DNA of 64,000 nt from Apostichopus parvimensis (Eukaryota; Echinodermata; Holothuroidea; Aspidochirotida; Stichopodidae), in assembly GCA_000934455.1 (NCBI GenBank), contig KN885072.1, positions 48,506-112,505 on the forward strand, written 5' to 3'. This document shows positions 39,501 through 50,783 of this stretch, in pieces; position 1 is the first letter of the stretch, and the number at the start of each line of letters is the position of its first letter. Both the position numbers and the translations under genes were made by a program. The notes under the pieces are model-generated. The model searched no databases, had not been told where the DNA came from, and saw only the letters and a program-made list of their open reading frames with translations.

Positions 39501-42500
39501 CTGCGATACCTCACAATACCTGTTTTGACTGATACATTATAACATGAAAGTATTTTAAACCCTGCAGTAGGATTGATATTCTATGGCAATGCTCGCTCAA
39601 ATAATCTCTCTAGCATATTAAGGAGACAAGATCATATACTGTAATATTTTGTAAAAATTTTATGTATATCAAAGAAAATAATTTGAAATATCATATGGCT
39701 GAAAAGGAACAAAAAGGAGACAAGATATACATCATCTTACCCTGAGTTCAACTTCTTTGCCAAGGAGATCGTAGAGACTTGCTCCCTTTGAAGTGATCAG
39801 TGATGCTAGCTGTCTAGAGGATTTTAAGTCTGAAATCTGTCAGATGAGAAAAGAGGAAAGGGGGTTAACAAACAACCAACTACTGTTATGTATGTCCCAA
39901 ACGCTACACCATAGAATTTGAATTATATACATTTATGATTATGGCTGAGCGCCCTCACTCCTGTATCAACAAGATGACGTAGATGGAAGAATTAATTCCT
40001 CTGAAATAAATCGATAGCAATCCACCTCGTTATTATGTCATTTCTCTAAGGACATAAAACCAACTGAATGACATATTAAAATTACATATGGAATAGAAAT
40101 ATGATCAAACTTGACAGAATATGTGTTGATGTTTGCAATATACATATATGTGCGACTTTTAGGGACTGATTAGTCCAAACTTCTTCTATTATTATTGAAC
40201 GTTATGTAATGTTCATAAATATGGGGAAGGTGATGCACAAACTTACTTTTCCAAACAGATAATAAAATGTTGTTGATGGACATTAAAGTGATTCAGTCTT
40301 CTTTACTTTAATGTATATCACATTTTTCAAAAAGAAGTAATGGGAAATAGCTTAACTAGGTGTATCAAGCAGACTTCAAAAGGAACAATGAAGTGAATAA
40401 TTTAAATCATTTGCAAAACAAACTTTCTGAGAAAACTGAAGGTGTCCATTTTGTGTTTAACGGCTACACATTTAGTGTAAGAGCGATGATGAATCTTCTA
40501 CTGTACTAAACCATAGCACTTAACAGTGGCTGAATCATATATTTTACTACAGAGCTTGCATGCTTGTAAATGTTTGTATAAGTGTCTGTGAGGAAGGGGC
40601 GGGGGGATGTGCTGGAGAGTGCAGAAGTCACTAACCTTAGATGAGAGATCAAACGACAATGAGCTTGCATTACTATTAGCTTCTTCCTCTCCGTCTTTAC
40701 TGGTAGTGTTGGTCTTCATTGCATTATACAGGACAGAGGTCACTTTGATAAGTTCCTTCACAGCGTAACCATCTGCTTGGTAGAGTCGTTTGGTGTTCAG
40801 CTTAATGTGGGCCTTTGTTGCCTGAAAAAAATCAATCTAGTATGTTAATCTACCTGGATAGACGTACAAAAAGAAGGCAGTGCCTTGTTGCATTTGTTGT
40901 ATCAATTTGTACAGACATCATTTTGCTGCATGCTAAAACCTGATAAATCAGTCCTTGCAAACTCAGAAAAGCAGACTAGTTGATACTGGTACAAAAACAC
41001 TCACAATAATCAGTAAGTGCTAAGTTGATAGGATTTTGGTATCTTTAGGTGGAAAAGAGTCAATGTTCAAAACAATCAATGTTAAACAATACTGTGAAAG
41101 GCTTGTATAATAAGACATAAACAAGGGACAACCAAAACAGTGTGTGGTCATTAATGAATGCAGGAGAGTCACTACCCTAAAGGTATGAAGACCTACATAG
41201 TCTACTCAGATAAAAGCCAAACAAATAATTAATTTCTCACCATGAACTGCGCTACTGACTTGATGAAAATAACTCTGTCTTGTTCAGTGTCAGTATCAGT
41301 TGGAATGTCAGAATTTGGGTCATATCTGGAGGAAGAATGAAGAAGAGGGTAAGGGTTTCAAATTATATATTTACCCTTCTACTAAGCAACAAAGAAGGGG
41401 AAAAAACACACATCTCTGCATTTCACAAAATTTTATCTCTTTCTACTTGATTTCGGAACTGAATAAATCCCATCAGATAGTTGGCAAGTCCAGGATTAAA
41501 TACATTTTTCCTTTATTTGCAACAATACTATGGTGATATGCAGACACTATACAGGCTATTTGCATAATTCACACCACCCTAATTTATTATTTGTGCTGTC
41601 TTAAAGCCAGTGTCTTGATGACAGGTTTTGCAAAAATTTAATATTTCATGATTCAGTAGCCTGCACTATTTTTACTTCCAGCCAATATAATTCAAAATGT
41701 TCTCACCTTTGAACCAACCAGATTAAAACTTCTGCTACAAGAGAAAAATTTGGGGTTCGGAAATTCTCCATTGAAATGAGACGAGGGTACCCCAACGCCC
41801 TCATCATTTCTGTGAAATCTGAAGGGGAAAAAATTAGCATTTGCTTATTATTTTGAAATCTCAGTCACCGTGCATACACATTTATCCTTACGATGATACA
41901 AGAAACCCAATGCTAATAAAAATTTGCCGAAGCTTAAATTAATATATGACAAAGGGAAAAAAGCATGTGGCATTGTATACCAAACTATTTTAAGGTCAAC
42001 AAAACAGCAAATTTCAAGCTACAATTGATATGCTGTCAACTAGTTTGTGTAACTAAAGTGCTGTTCACAACACAAGTTAAAATGGGAGTGTCTTTTATCT
42101 TAATTTTATAGAAAATAGTTGTCCAGATTCTAGGCTTACACTTGACAATGAACTTTTATCATTTGCATAGGTGTTTGACCACCTGTCAGTGTCACATTTT
42201 TCCTGATACACTGACATTTTGACCCAAAAAGAAATTGATGGTTTGTGTTATTGAGCCCTTGGGTTACTGTAGCATTTGCAACATCCTAGGCCCTACATTA
42301 TGCTAGGGTGATATATGCCTATTGCTTAATAGCAGTATACCCTGCAACTCTTGAATCTCACATATTAATACCATGTATGTGTGAATTGCGGTGTAATCTG
42401 TAATTGCTCCGATATAGTATGAACTATGATACTGCTAGTACTAGCCTATGCCTTGTGACCATTACACTTTACAGTGTGTACGAAAATGAAGGCCTATGCC

Positions 42501-42625
42501 ACCGTATACAGAATACGATTACTACCGGTTACACGACGAATTCATAACAACGTAAGTAAGTCATCGAAAACGAAACAATTTAACTTTCTAAATGGATTCT
42601 TACTTCTTAGATCTCTGTAAGACAT
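33512..42625 (-). CDS. CLUAP1: Clusterin-associated protein 1 / IFT38, complete 11-exon CDS
   Basis: CLUAP1 (IFT38, qilin) is a subunit of the IFT-B complex needed to build cilia. Exons on the minus strand: 42625-42604, 41818-41707, 41325-41241, 40821-40636, 39836-39741, 38408-38191, 37775-37718, 36046-35963, 35788-35575, 34780-34719, 33673-33512. All introns are GT-AG and all junctions keep frame: 1299 nt, 432 residues (human 413). Start MSYRDLR, then [19 protein letters not shown] and [19 protein letters not shown], the calponin-homology-like N-terminal domain (to about 135). Residues 136-290 ([49 protein letters not shown]) are the conserved coiled coil. Acidic runs ([10 protein letters not shown]) follow, and the protein ends DSDNDF, exactly as in vertebrates. 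It shares a promoter region with the TEX47-like gene. Certain identification. Confidence 0.97.
34289..34398 (+). repeat. Dispersed repeat (family of 12895)
   Basis: Reads gaagaagatcctgctaggat, gaaacttcaggccaacttac, then caggctctctagtggataag and agcagtttgctaacag. In CLUAP1 intron 10. Possibly a Penelope-like terminus, given the gatc-gaaac motif and the inverted arrangements elsewhere; uncertain. Confidence 0.6.
36066..36626. repeat. Tandem duplication (two units of about 280 bp) in CLUAP1 intron 7
   Basis: 36066-36348 and 36349-36626 share atgcaaataaacaaatattt, gaagaaaaagaacggtcaat, ccagaggatgatgctgaaat and ctatgtatacttttgctttt. The unit boundary sits at a repeated attatgcaaataaac. Confidence 0.85.
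38455..38808 (-). mobile_element. tRNA-derived SINE (minus strand)
   Basis: On the minus strand the A box (plus 38775-38786) and the exact B box (plus 38740-38750, ggactcgaacc reversed) are followed by gtccttgggcaaggcactt, as in the SINE at 17505. The 3' body differs from that copy. It ends within 50 bp of CLUAP1 exon 6. Confidence 0.8.
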
Positions 42626-43164
42626 CTTCACCGTTTGAAGAGCTCGATGTAGATTATTTTTTCCTGAAATTCTCAAATTAATTCAACTGTTATCTTCAGA
42701 CTCGCTGGATGAGTAGCTGTCTACTGGGTGATAGGATCAAAAACTGCACCGATCGGAATGTAGAATTGTTAACCTTTGACCCGAATTAGTTTACGTTTCC
42801 GAGGTAACGCAATACGCTATATTTTCAAGGGTTGATTGGTGTGACAGCTCATAATAATGTTATGATATACCATTTACAAAATAAGTAATAGAAAATTAAA
42901 CCTCCATACATTCTTGTTGGTTTTAAGAGATTGGTTATATACCAGGTGGTAATTGCTTTGGGTTTTTGTAGATCACCAAGTCCTGTCATTTCCACGCAGT
43001 TCGCAATCACAGCAGCCACATTAGCGGAACTGCTTGTGAAATTACGTTAGTACAAGGCGAACCACTGTTCTGCGACTGAAATTTTACGTTCTGGGCCTTC
43101 ACCAAGCATCATCACCAAATGACAATAAGGCTTCTCCTACAGGTTAAGAAATAATATTTGAGCC
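42626..43164. promoter_or_regulatory. Shared bidirectional promoter of CLUAP1 and the TEX47-like gene
   Basis: The two start codons stand head-to-head 539 bp apart. The interval contains an X-box (42795-42808) and no coding exon. Both 5' untranslated regions must lie here unless there are distant noncoding exons. Confidence 0.7.
42795..42808. promoter_or_regulatory. X-box (RFX site) in the CLUAP1/TEX47 promoter
   Basis: GTTTCC-GA-GGTAAC: two good inverted RFX half sites with a 2-bp spacer, 170 bp upstream of the CLUAP1 ATG and 357 bp upstream of the TEX47-like ATG. CLUAP1 orthologues are known RFX targets (dyf-3 in the nematode), which supports function. Confidence 0.65.
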
Positions 43165-46100
43165 ATGATGGTCGACCTTCACGACGAAGAAGACTCTGTT
43201 TACGGGAACACACGACTAAATCTTCTTCAAATCATCGAAGACAGAAACAGAACTTTGAACAAGGTAAAAAGTAAAGGCCATCCTAACCAAAGGTTGGGTG
43301 TTGAGTCAAGTTATTGCGGTGTAGCCTACAATGAGAAGTGTAACGTTAGGTCTTGTCACCCGCATGCAACTTTACTATATTTAATAGGACTGGCGATCGA
43401 GTGATGCGATGGGGTTAAAATATCTGAATTATTGGCTCCATATAGCTATAGCTTGAAAAGTTTCTTGAGATTATGCAATCGACCTACCACTGTCGTAAAT
43501 CGACCTCAGGCTCAACAATTAGCCTGCATAGTTTCTAAACACCATTACTCTTTGTGTAAACGCTGTGTGGAAATAGGTTCAGTGTATAGTCAGTATTGCG
43601 AAGTTCGGAACACTGCGAAGTTCGGACACCCCTAAGAAATACACGATTTCACCATGACAACCTACAGGAAGAGCCAAATTTCACCAAAAAGTACGAAGCG
43701 ACAGTTATTTTCTCTCCAAAATGACCCGTGTGCAAGTTTGTACTTACATATTTGTCAATAAAATGACAGAGATTTATGAAGTCTGTTATAATTACTGAAA
43801 GAGCAACTGCGCCACCAATTTTATCACCAGCGCCACACTGTGGGACCGGGTGTCCGAACTTCGCAATACTCTAGCAAAGAAATACCAGTTCCACAATCAC
43901 GAAGATTCTTCTTGGAATACAACGTGAAAACAGTTTGCAGGAAAGAAAGTTTGGCCGTGTATCGTAATATAACACACTTCTCCCACCATATCAAGTATAT
44001 TTTCAGGTGATTTATACCAGAAGATATAGTTTTGGGGTGTTTTAAAGCTTAGGTGTCCGAACTTTGAAGTGTCCATACTACTAGTTAATCATAGAGCGTT
44101 TACAACAAAGACCCTCATATTCATTCAAGAAAAAATATGTGGAAGGCGTTGCAGACAAATTGGTAAAGAGGTCATTTTAAGACCAAGGCAGGTCGATTAC
44201 ATAATCTCAAGAAACTTCCATGATAGCATACTATAGTTGGGGTCTATACAGCAGACCTTTAATATTAAATAATAGAAATATATAACAATTTTGACTGAAC
44301 CTAGTCCCATAGAAGCTAACATAATGTAATCATGAAAATGTTGCTTCAATCACTATTTGCCTGGTACTAGGCTCTAGAGTTAGGCTACTTAACAAATCAG
44401 AATAAAGTCATACCTGCATGCCAACTCTCATGGTTTAATTATAATTTCGTTCATGCCCTCTCAAGGTGGTATCTCCAAATCTCGCATATATATGCAAATT
44501 TCTGAAATCTGTAAAGAAAAAAGTAAAAAAAAGATTTATATGAAGTTGTGGATATTTTTGTATCCTAATTATGAAAGCACAAAAACAAATTTTGAAAAAG
44601 TCAAAGAAACCTGCCAAGGAATACAATTCTGATACAAATAACTTGTTAGAAATTTGATACAAGAATATTTTGTAAAATCTCCATAATTTGAGCATTAATC
44701 TCCAGGTTTTTGATAGAAAATCTGCCAGGTCTGTACAACTTTGAGTAAGATATTAATACTAGTTGTGCCCAGCCTACATCTATTTCCAGACGTTTCAACC
44801 TTCTGTATGCTATTAATGTAATACTTTTCTTTTCTTTCTTCTCATCAGAAATCATTATTACATCGTCTGGTATACGTTGCCAAACTACATGAAAACCTTC
44901 ACGACAAGAGGGATCTTGGAAGTAAGTATCACATATGTTCATGATTTGGGAAAACAAGGCTTAAAGGGTGTGAAGACTCGCGCACAAAGATACGTCTCAT
45001 GCCAGTAATCTGACCTATTTTCGAATGAGGTGTAACAGAAGGTGTACCACCATCGATCCCAGAAAATACACACACAGCTTGCTACCGTCGGTAATTAGAC
45101 ACTAGTGTACAGTCAATACATACAGCTACGGTCAATACCCACAACACAGTGTATATAGCAGCGATGGACATTTCAGGTCTAGATAAAAGTTAACAAGGTA
45201 TCACGTTTGTCTGCATTTTGTAGCGACAAGAAGAAAACTTCACTTGCCAGCAACGGAATGTTAACTTTTTCAGAGAGGGGCATGTGGTTTGGGGCGAGTC
45301 TTCAATGCCTTTAATATTGCAACTCATCCACAGACTACTGTATATCAATTTTTCCATAGATCAATCTTTCACTTTAAAAGTAATAAGAAAGAGAACATGT
45401 AATTTTTAGTAACAATGGCTACGTACTAATGATTTGCATGTTCATAACTTACTGCTTTTTTTTTGGCTTTCTTTTTTTGGAAGAACATAATTTATAGAGA
45501 AATATAAATTTCTTCCTAGCATTAATGAGACAGATATCAGATCTTTGTTTTTAAGAAAGACAGCAAAATCCACATATTAACTGTATTCTCTTACACAGGC
45601 CACTATGAGAAGAAATTCAAACAATGGCAGAATCATTTCCAGGGAGAAGGTGCAACAGGGATGCTTCTAGTCTATCCAAATCATTTCATCCATCTTGTTG
45701 AGGTAAGAGTTCCATAAATAAGGGAAACAAATTATTGACATTCTATGTGTCTTTGCATATTGTAGCATATAACCAACTATTGCATATATTGTTTCATTTA
45801 TAAAATGTAGCAATGTTTTCAAGTGTTATAGATACTCAGTATTAAGGAAGTACCTAAATTGTTCTTTAACTCATTTCCTATGCCATTGACCTTTCAATTT
45901 TGTAACAACTGGAACTATTAATTAGTTCAGAGAAGTCTCTCTCTCAGAAACCCTAATGTATTAAACGTATCTGTCAAATCCAATACATGAATAGAGCAAG
46001 CGTGCGTGCCTAAGAAAAATTGATTCATGCAACAATATGTTTGTTGATGTTCAACCCAAGAACCTTGTAGTAAACCTGATGCAAAACGTTACAGGTTCAG

Positions 46101-49100
46101 TTTTCCCGACTTAAAACTGGCAAATTATGATCGGTTGTATAGTCTTATTAAAAACACCCCGCTCACTGCCCGACTCCATGATCTGCCACCAGGGGCGGGA
46201 TTTGAGTTGTGAAAGTGGGGGGGCAAACCTGCCAGCAAGACTATCTAAGCGGAGCGCCACCATCGGTTGGCGCGGAGCGTACAAGAATTTTTTTGGCTTT
46301 ACAAACCCCCCAGATGGCCGGAAACGGCACTTCCCGAGTGTTCTAAGCTGCATGTACCCATCCTTGAAATATGGATCTCATGTCTGCAATTTTTATTTAG
46401 ATAGTTAATTATTGTTTAAAAATTTGAAGAGGATTGATAGTAGAACATATGGTCAGATGGTGATGTACAACTTTTGTTATACGTCACTATCTAAGCGGAG
46501 CGCCATCATCGGTTTGCAAGGAGCATCAAAATTTNNNNNNNNNNNNNNNNNNNNNNNNNNNNNNNNNNNNNNNNNNNNNNNNNNNNNNNNNNNNNNNNNN
46601 NNNNNNNNNNNNNNNNNNNNNNNNNNNNNNNNNNNNNNNNNNNNNNNNNNNNNNNNNNNNNNNNNNNNNNNNNNNNNNNNNNNNNNNNNNNNNNNNNNNN
46701 NNNNNNNNNNNNNNNNNNNNNNNNNNNNNNNNNNNNNNNNNNNNNNNNNNNNNNNNNNNNNNNNNNNNNNNNNNNNNNNNNNNNNNNNNNNNNNNNNNNN
46801 NNNNNNNNNNNNNNNNNNNNNNNNNNNNNNNNNNNNNNNNNNNNNNNNNNNNNNNNNNNNNNNNNNNNNNNNNNNNNNNNNNNNNNNNNNNNNNNNNNNN
46901 NNNNNNNNNNNNNNNNNNNNNNNNNNNNNNNNNNNNNNNNNNNNNNNNNNNNNNNNNNNNNNNNNNNNNNNNNNNNNNNNNNNNNNNNNNNNNNNNNNNN
47001 NNNNNNNNNNNNNNNNNNNNNNNNNNNNNNNNNNNNNNNNNNNNNNNNNNNNNNNNNNNNNNNNNNNNNNNNNNNNNNNNNNNNNNNNNNNNNNNNNNNN
47101 NNNNNNNNNNNNNNNNNNNNNNNNNNNNNNNNNNNNNNNNNNNNNNNNNNNNNNNNNNNNNNNNNNNNNNNNNNNNNNNNNNNNNNNNNNNNNNNNNNNN
47201 NNNNNNNNNNNNNNNNNNNNNNNNNNNNNNNNNNNNNNNNNNNNNNNNNNNNNNNNNNNNNNNNNNNNNNNNNNNNNNNNNNNNCACAAATTTGACTAAG
47301 ATTCGAAACAAATAGGCCTATTTGATAGAGCTGTTGTGGGGGAATAATTTCGATTAGGGTTGTGCACATTTGTCTGCAAAAACGAAAAAAAAGTGAACTA
47401 AGATTTGGGAAAAAGTGGGGGGGCAAGTGCCCCCTCTTGCCCCCCCGTAATCCCGCCCATGTCTGCCACATAGCGGCAATTGATTTGCATCGAGTCGCGA
47501 TCAGTCGTGTAGTGTGCGGGGGACGGCTTTATGACCTAACATGTAGCTTCAATTTTGTTTTTCAGTCGTCAACAGAGATGCTTTGGTCGGTCATTCGTGA
47601 CCTGCGTGATCAGTCTCAGCAGACTGCCGGCCCTCCCCTCATCGTGAACAGTAAAATCTTGGTCATGTCCACAAACGTTGATACCAGACTCTTCAACCAG
47701 TGGAGCTTCCGAGTTCTCAATTTACCTGCGTCTCGTCTAGAAGAGTACGAAACAACTGAACCCATTGAAACATTGGTGAGCCATTTGTATGTTATCTGCA
47801 TATTGTTTGCTTAATTAATGATTAGTGCTTCTAAATTACATTGTATGTCACTTACACCGTCCAATTTTGTTCGAGTTATTCACGATACGAATTGAGTTAT
47901 AAACCATCAACCTAGAATACAGTATATACATTATAATTTGATCATGCAATTGATCAACATAACTGCATCAAAAAACACTTTGAAAAGGTGTATATGTTTC
48001 TTTGTATAAACCGTTGGAAAAATTAATCAACTGGTTCTAGGAATCAGAAATGTGATGGAATACTCAATGTGAAATGTAATCGTAATATTCATTTTACCCA
48101 ACCCCGCTCCCCTCCCCAAATAAAACATAATAATAATAATAATATACCCAAATCAGTCAATGAGAATAAGCACTAGACATTGAACGCCATCTTTGTATTC
48201 TTTACTACTTTCCAGGTCCCTGAATGTCTAGCACTTATGCTGAAACTGGGAGCATATCTAGCCAAGCAGCCAAAGGTACTGTATTAGTTTTGAGATAATA
48301 AATTAATAATTACCCATGTTCAAAGTGGTTTGTTCATTTTCCCTGGATTTTTAATTTGCACTCCTAGGAAATGTTTGTTTTGTATGAGTAGATAAATTTA
48401 TGCAAAGAAAAAAAAATAATAACAGTATTCACAGTACAATTTGTTTTTTTGGAAAGTCTTTGCACACACCCCTAGCAACATAATGGATCAGTCCATTTTC
48501 TCTATCACTTCCTACCGGTTTCGAGTTTCGTAATGACAGTTATAAGTGATGATTATTACATCATCAAGGTCATAGGTTATCTCTATGTATATATATACAT
48601 GTACTTTGCATTTTATCATCATACTTCAATGCAACTTAGCTGTAGCAGAGATCACAGTAGATTTCGAGCACTAGTTTCAAGCAGTGTTGTGCCATTTCTC
48701 TTTAAGCCTTCCTTACCCATATAACTGTGGAACACCATATCGATTAATAAGCTCATCTAAGCTCATCTATAAACTATTCTGTTGAATCACGTTGCCTTCA
48801 TACTTGGTATTTTGCTAATGTGTCATTGATGTTCCAAAATAGCAAATTAACCTAATTTGTATCATATTTTTGTCAGGTTACACTCAAAAATGTGATGGAT
48901 TCGCTTCATCAGAAAGTTCCAGACCTTCTTATACCTCAAGGTAAATACTATCCATACCTAGAGAGGAGGAGACAATCTGTTGCTTCTCTCTTCAAGTAAA
49001 TTCTCACTTATAAGTTGAGCCATTTCCTTAATAAGTTTATCATTTGGAAAAGACAAAATCGACCTCATTCCCCTCTTACCTATCTCCGTTTTACATTCGC

Positions 49101-50619
49101 TTATCCACTTTATGGTAACTTTTTAATCACTGCCCCCCACCCCTGCCCCCATTGACCCACGTCTGCCTGCTCACCACCGACTTCTTCCTTCATTTTAAAG
49201 TCTTAGACCTTCTTATACCTCAACATAAAATATCAGGTAACCCTAGAGAGGAGAAGCTTGTCCATTGTTCTCCTCTTCATGAAATTTCCCTACTTTTGCA
49301 AATTTGAACATTCCCTATTAAGGTATGTGTCATCATTTGGGAAAATACAGATTGTTTAACTCTGTTAAAAAATGATATTTTTAAACTGACAAGTTTAGTA
49401 TAAATATGAAATGAAATAATTCAATTCATTGTTCCAACCATGTCCAATTTCCATTCTTGTCCTCCCAATAGTTCTAGAAATTAACAATGTGTCACTCACA
49501 TTCGTTTTTTCACACTTGTATTACTTATTTCGAATTCAAGGAGATGATTGGCTGGAGGTGGTCACATGCTTGCACAATGTGTAGTAGCATATTGCCTCCG
49601 AATTCAAAATTCATGACAAAACATTTTGTTCGCACATGAATAAAAAAACAAACATTATTTACAGAATAGTGTTGGAATTTTGTTTTTCATATTTTTAAGG
49701 CTTTTACATATCAAGGGATTAAAATCTATTACTAGTACTCCTCAATTCTATTTGTAAAGTAGTTAAAAAATCAAGAGTCCAAGGTCAACATTTGAATCAT
49801 TCTTGAGAGAGATGGTTTCTTTCTTTTTTAACTGTTGTATTAGTTTTTTAATGTGCTGCTAAAACTGTTCATTTTGTTTCGTTTTCAGACTTACTCGGCT
49901 ATCTTCTTAATTCCTTGGATTTGTGCTCACCAGATCAATTTCTGAATAAATATGATGAACCGTTTGATGTCATTTTAGATCAAGGTAAGCATGTCAAGGT
50001 AGCCTAGATGACCTCTTTTGGCTTTTCTTCTGCACAGCAGAGTTTTCTTAACCACTGTGAAATTAACGTTGCCAAAATATAACCTTCTCCAGGGGTGAAT
50101 CTAGACCTTGAACAAAAAAGGGGGTGGGATCATTGAAGCGAACTCCCTTGTGAAGGAGTCTGGGGGTTGTGCTAATAATGTACAATGGATAAAAAGGGGG
50201 GGAGGGCTGGGTGTATACCCCTTATATCCACCTGTATCTGCTGCACTTGTTATCAGTTACCTTGGCACTTAGATGACAAACTTAATTTTCAAATTTTTAT
50301 TGAAGGATAACATTTTTTAGTGATCTAGCTAGAAACAATTACTGCTAATGATTATCATATATCGTAATGCGTAGACCAAGCTGACAAGATTTGATCTCTA
50401 TTCACCGACGGTTTGCATATCGTTTCAAAATTTACCACTGTCTGACTGTTCTATGCGAAACATTGAAGTTAAATAAACGCTAAGGTGTAGACTCTTTTCA
50501 GAAATTCATCACAGTTTTTTTTGTTCTGTTGATTTATGTTTCTGTTTTTCTTAATTTTTTTGTTTTGGACAGAACTGGTTTGGCCGCTTCCGACTAAAAC
50601 GTTTCCCATACACAGGTGA
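43165..50619 (+). CDS. TEX47: TEX47-like protein with a BLUF-like domain, complete 8-exon CDS
   Basis: Exons: 43165-43263, 44849-44921, 45599-45702, 47566-47775, 48216-48275, 48877-48940, 49889-49984, 50573-50619; all GT-AG and all in frame, 753 nt, 250 residues. Mammalian TEX47 (C7orf62) is about the same size and testis-expressed, with unknown function. Residues 37-45 LHRLVYVAK, 76-92 ATGMLLVYPNHFIHLVE and 133-140 RLFNQWSF follow the order and spacing of a BLUF flavin-binding fold (RLIYVS, ITG.LLY...F.Q.LEG, R.F..WSM). The conserved Tyr is kept (Y42), but the key Gln is His (H89). There is no signal peptide or membrane segment. The C-terminal part (163-250) is of unknown role. Head-to-head with CLUAP1. 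A poly(A) signal AATAAA is at 50778-50783. The exon chain is firm; the family name rests on remembered similarity. Confidence 0.8.
43588..43873. mobile_element. MITE-like element with 23-bp inverted ends (TEX47 intron 1)
   Basis: The right end ggtgtccgaacttcgcaata reverse-complements to tattgcgaagttcggacacc. The left end carries gtattgcgaagttcgga followed at once by a partial second copy, actgcgaagttcggacaccc. No clean target duplication. A related word (ggtgtccgaacttt) recurs at 44051. Confidence 0.65.
44961..45314 (+). mobile_element. TTAA-flanked MITE, copy 3 (TEX47 intron 2)
   Basis: Same family as 14895 and 21820, with TTAA at 44961-44964 and 45311-45314 and inverted ends aagggtgtgaagactc and gagtcttcaatgccttt. 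Starts 39 bp after TEX47 exon 2. Confidence 0.8.
46190..47461. mobile_element. hAT-type element, family 2 (TEX47 intron 3, contains a gap)
   Basis: Starts CAGGGGCGGGATT and ends AATCCCGCCCATG, flanked by the perfect 8-bp duplication TCTGCCAC (46182-46189 and 47462-47469). Inside are two copies of ctatctaagcggagcgcca (46240s and 46490s), a module also present, inverted, in the element at 52060. 750 bases are unread, so coding capacity is unknown. Confidence 0.8.
46535..47284. other. Assembly gap (750 N)
   Basis: Run of N inside the hAT-type element of TEX47 intron 3; long frames across it are artefacts of the N run. Confidence 0.99.
49199..49350 (+). pseudogene. Decayed duplicate of TEX47 exon 6 and its donor-side intron
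   Basis: The words agaccttcttatacctca and ccctagagaggag repeat the 3' end of exon 6 (48877-48940) and the following intron. In the copy the donor gtaaat has become cataaa, so it is not spliced in the same way. The surviving translation is DLLIPQ. A tandem partial exon duplication of about 290 bp offset. Confidence 0.65.
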
Positions 50620-50777
50620 AAGGTCAAGTCAGAAGATGATGAGATGACCGTTAGGTTTGGATCTGTCAGGAGAAATCACAGTTCTTTATGCTAACTGTTT
50701 AGCTATTATGTCCTAGTGACTTACAATTGAATATCGGCAGGAAGTTATTCAAATGTTCTCACCTTTTGTAACACTTC

Positions 50778-50783
50778 AATAAA
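50778..50783 (+). terminator. Poly(A) signal of the TEX47-like gene
   Basis: AATAAA 159 bp after the stop codon, followed by T-rich sequence. Confidence 0.6.

Noticed and set aside
46412-47471. Long frames of 260-320 codons at 46.4-47.5 kb
   Set aside because: Almost entirely the 750-N gap; the real sequence belongs to a hAT-type element.
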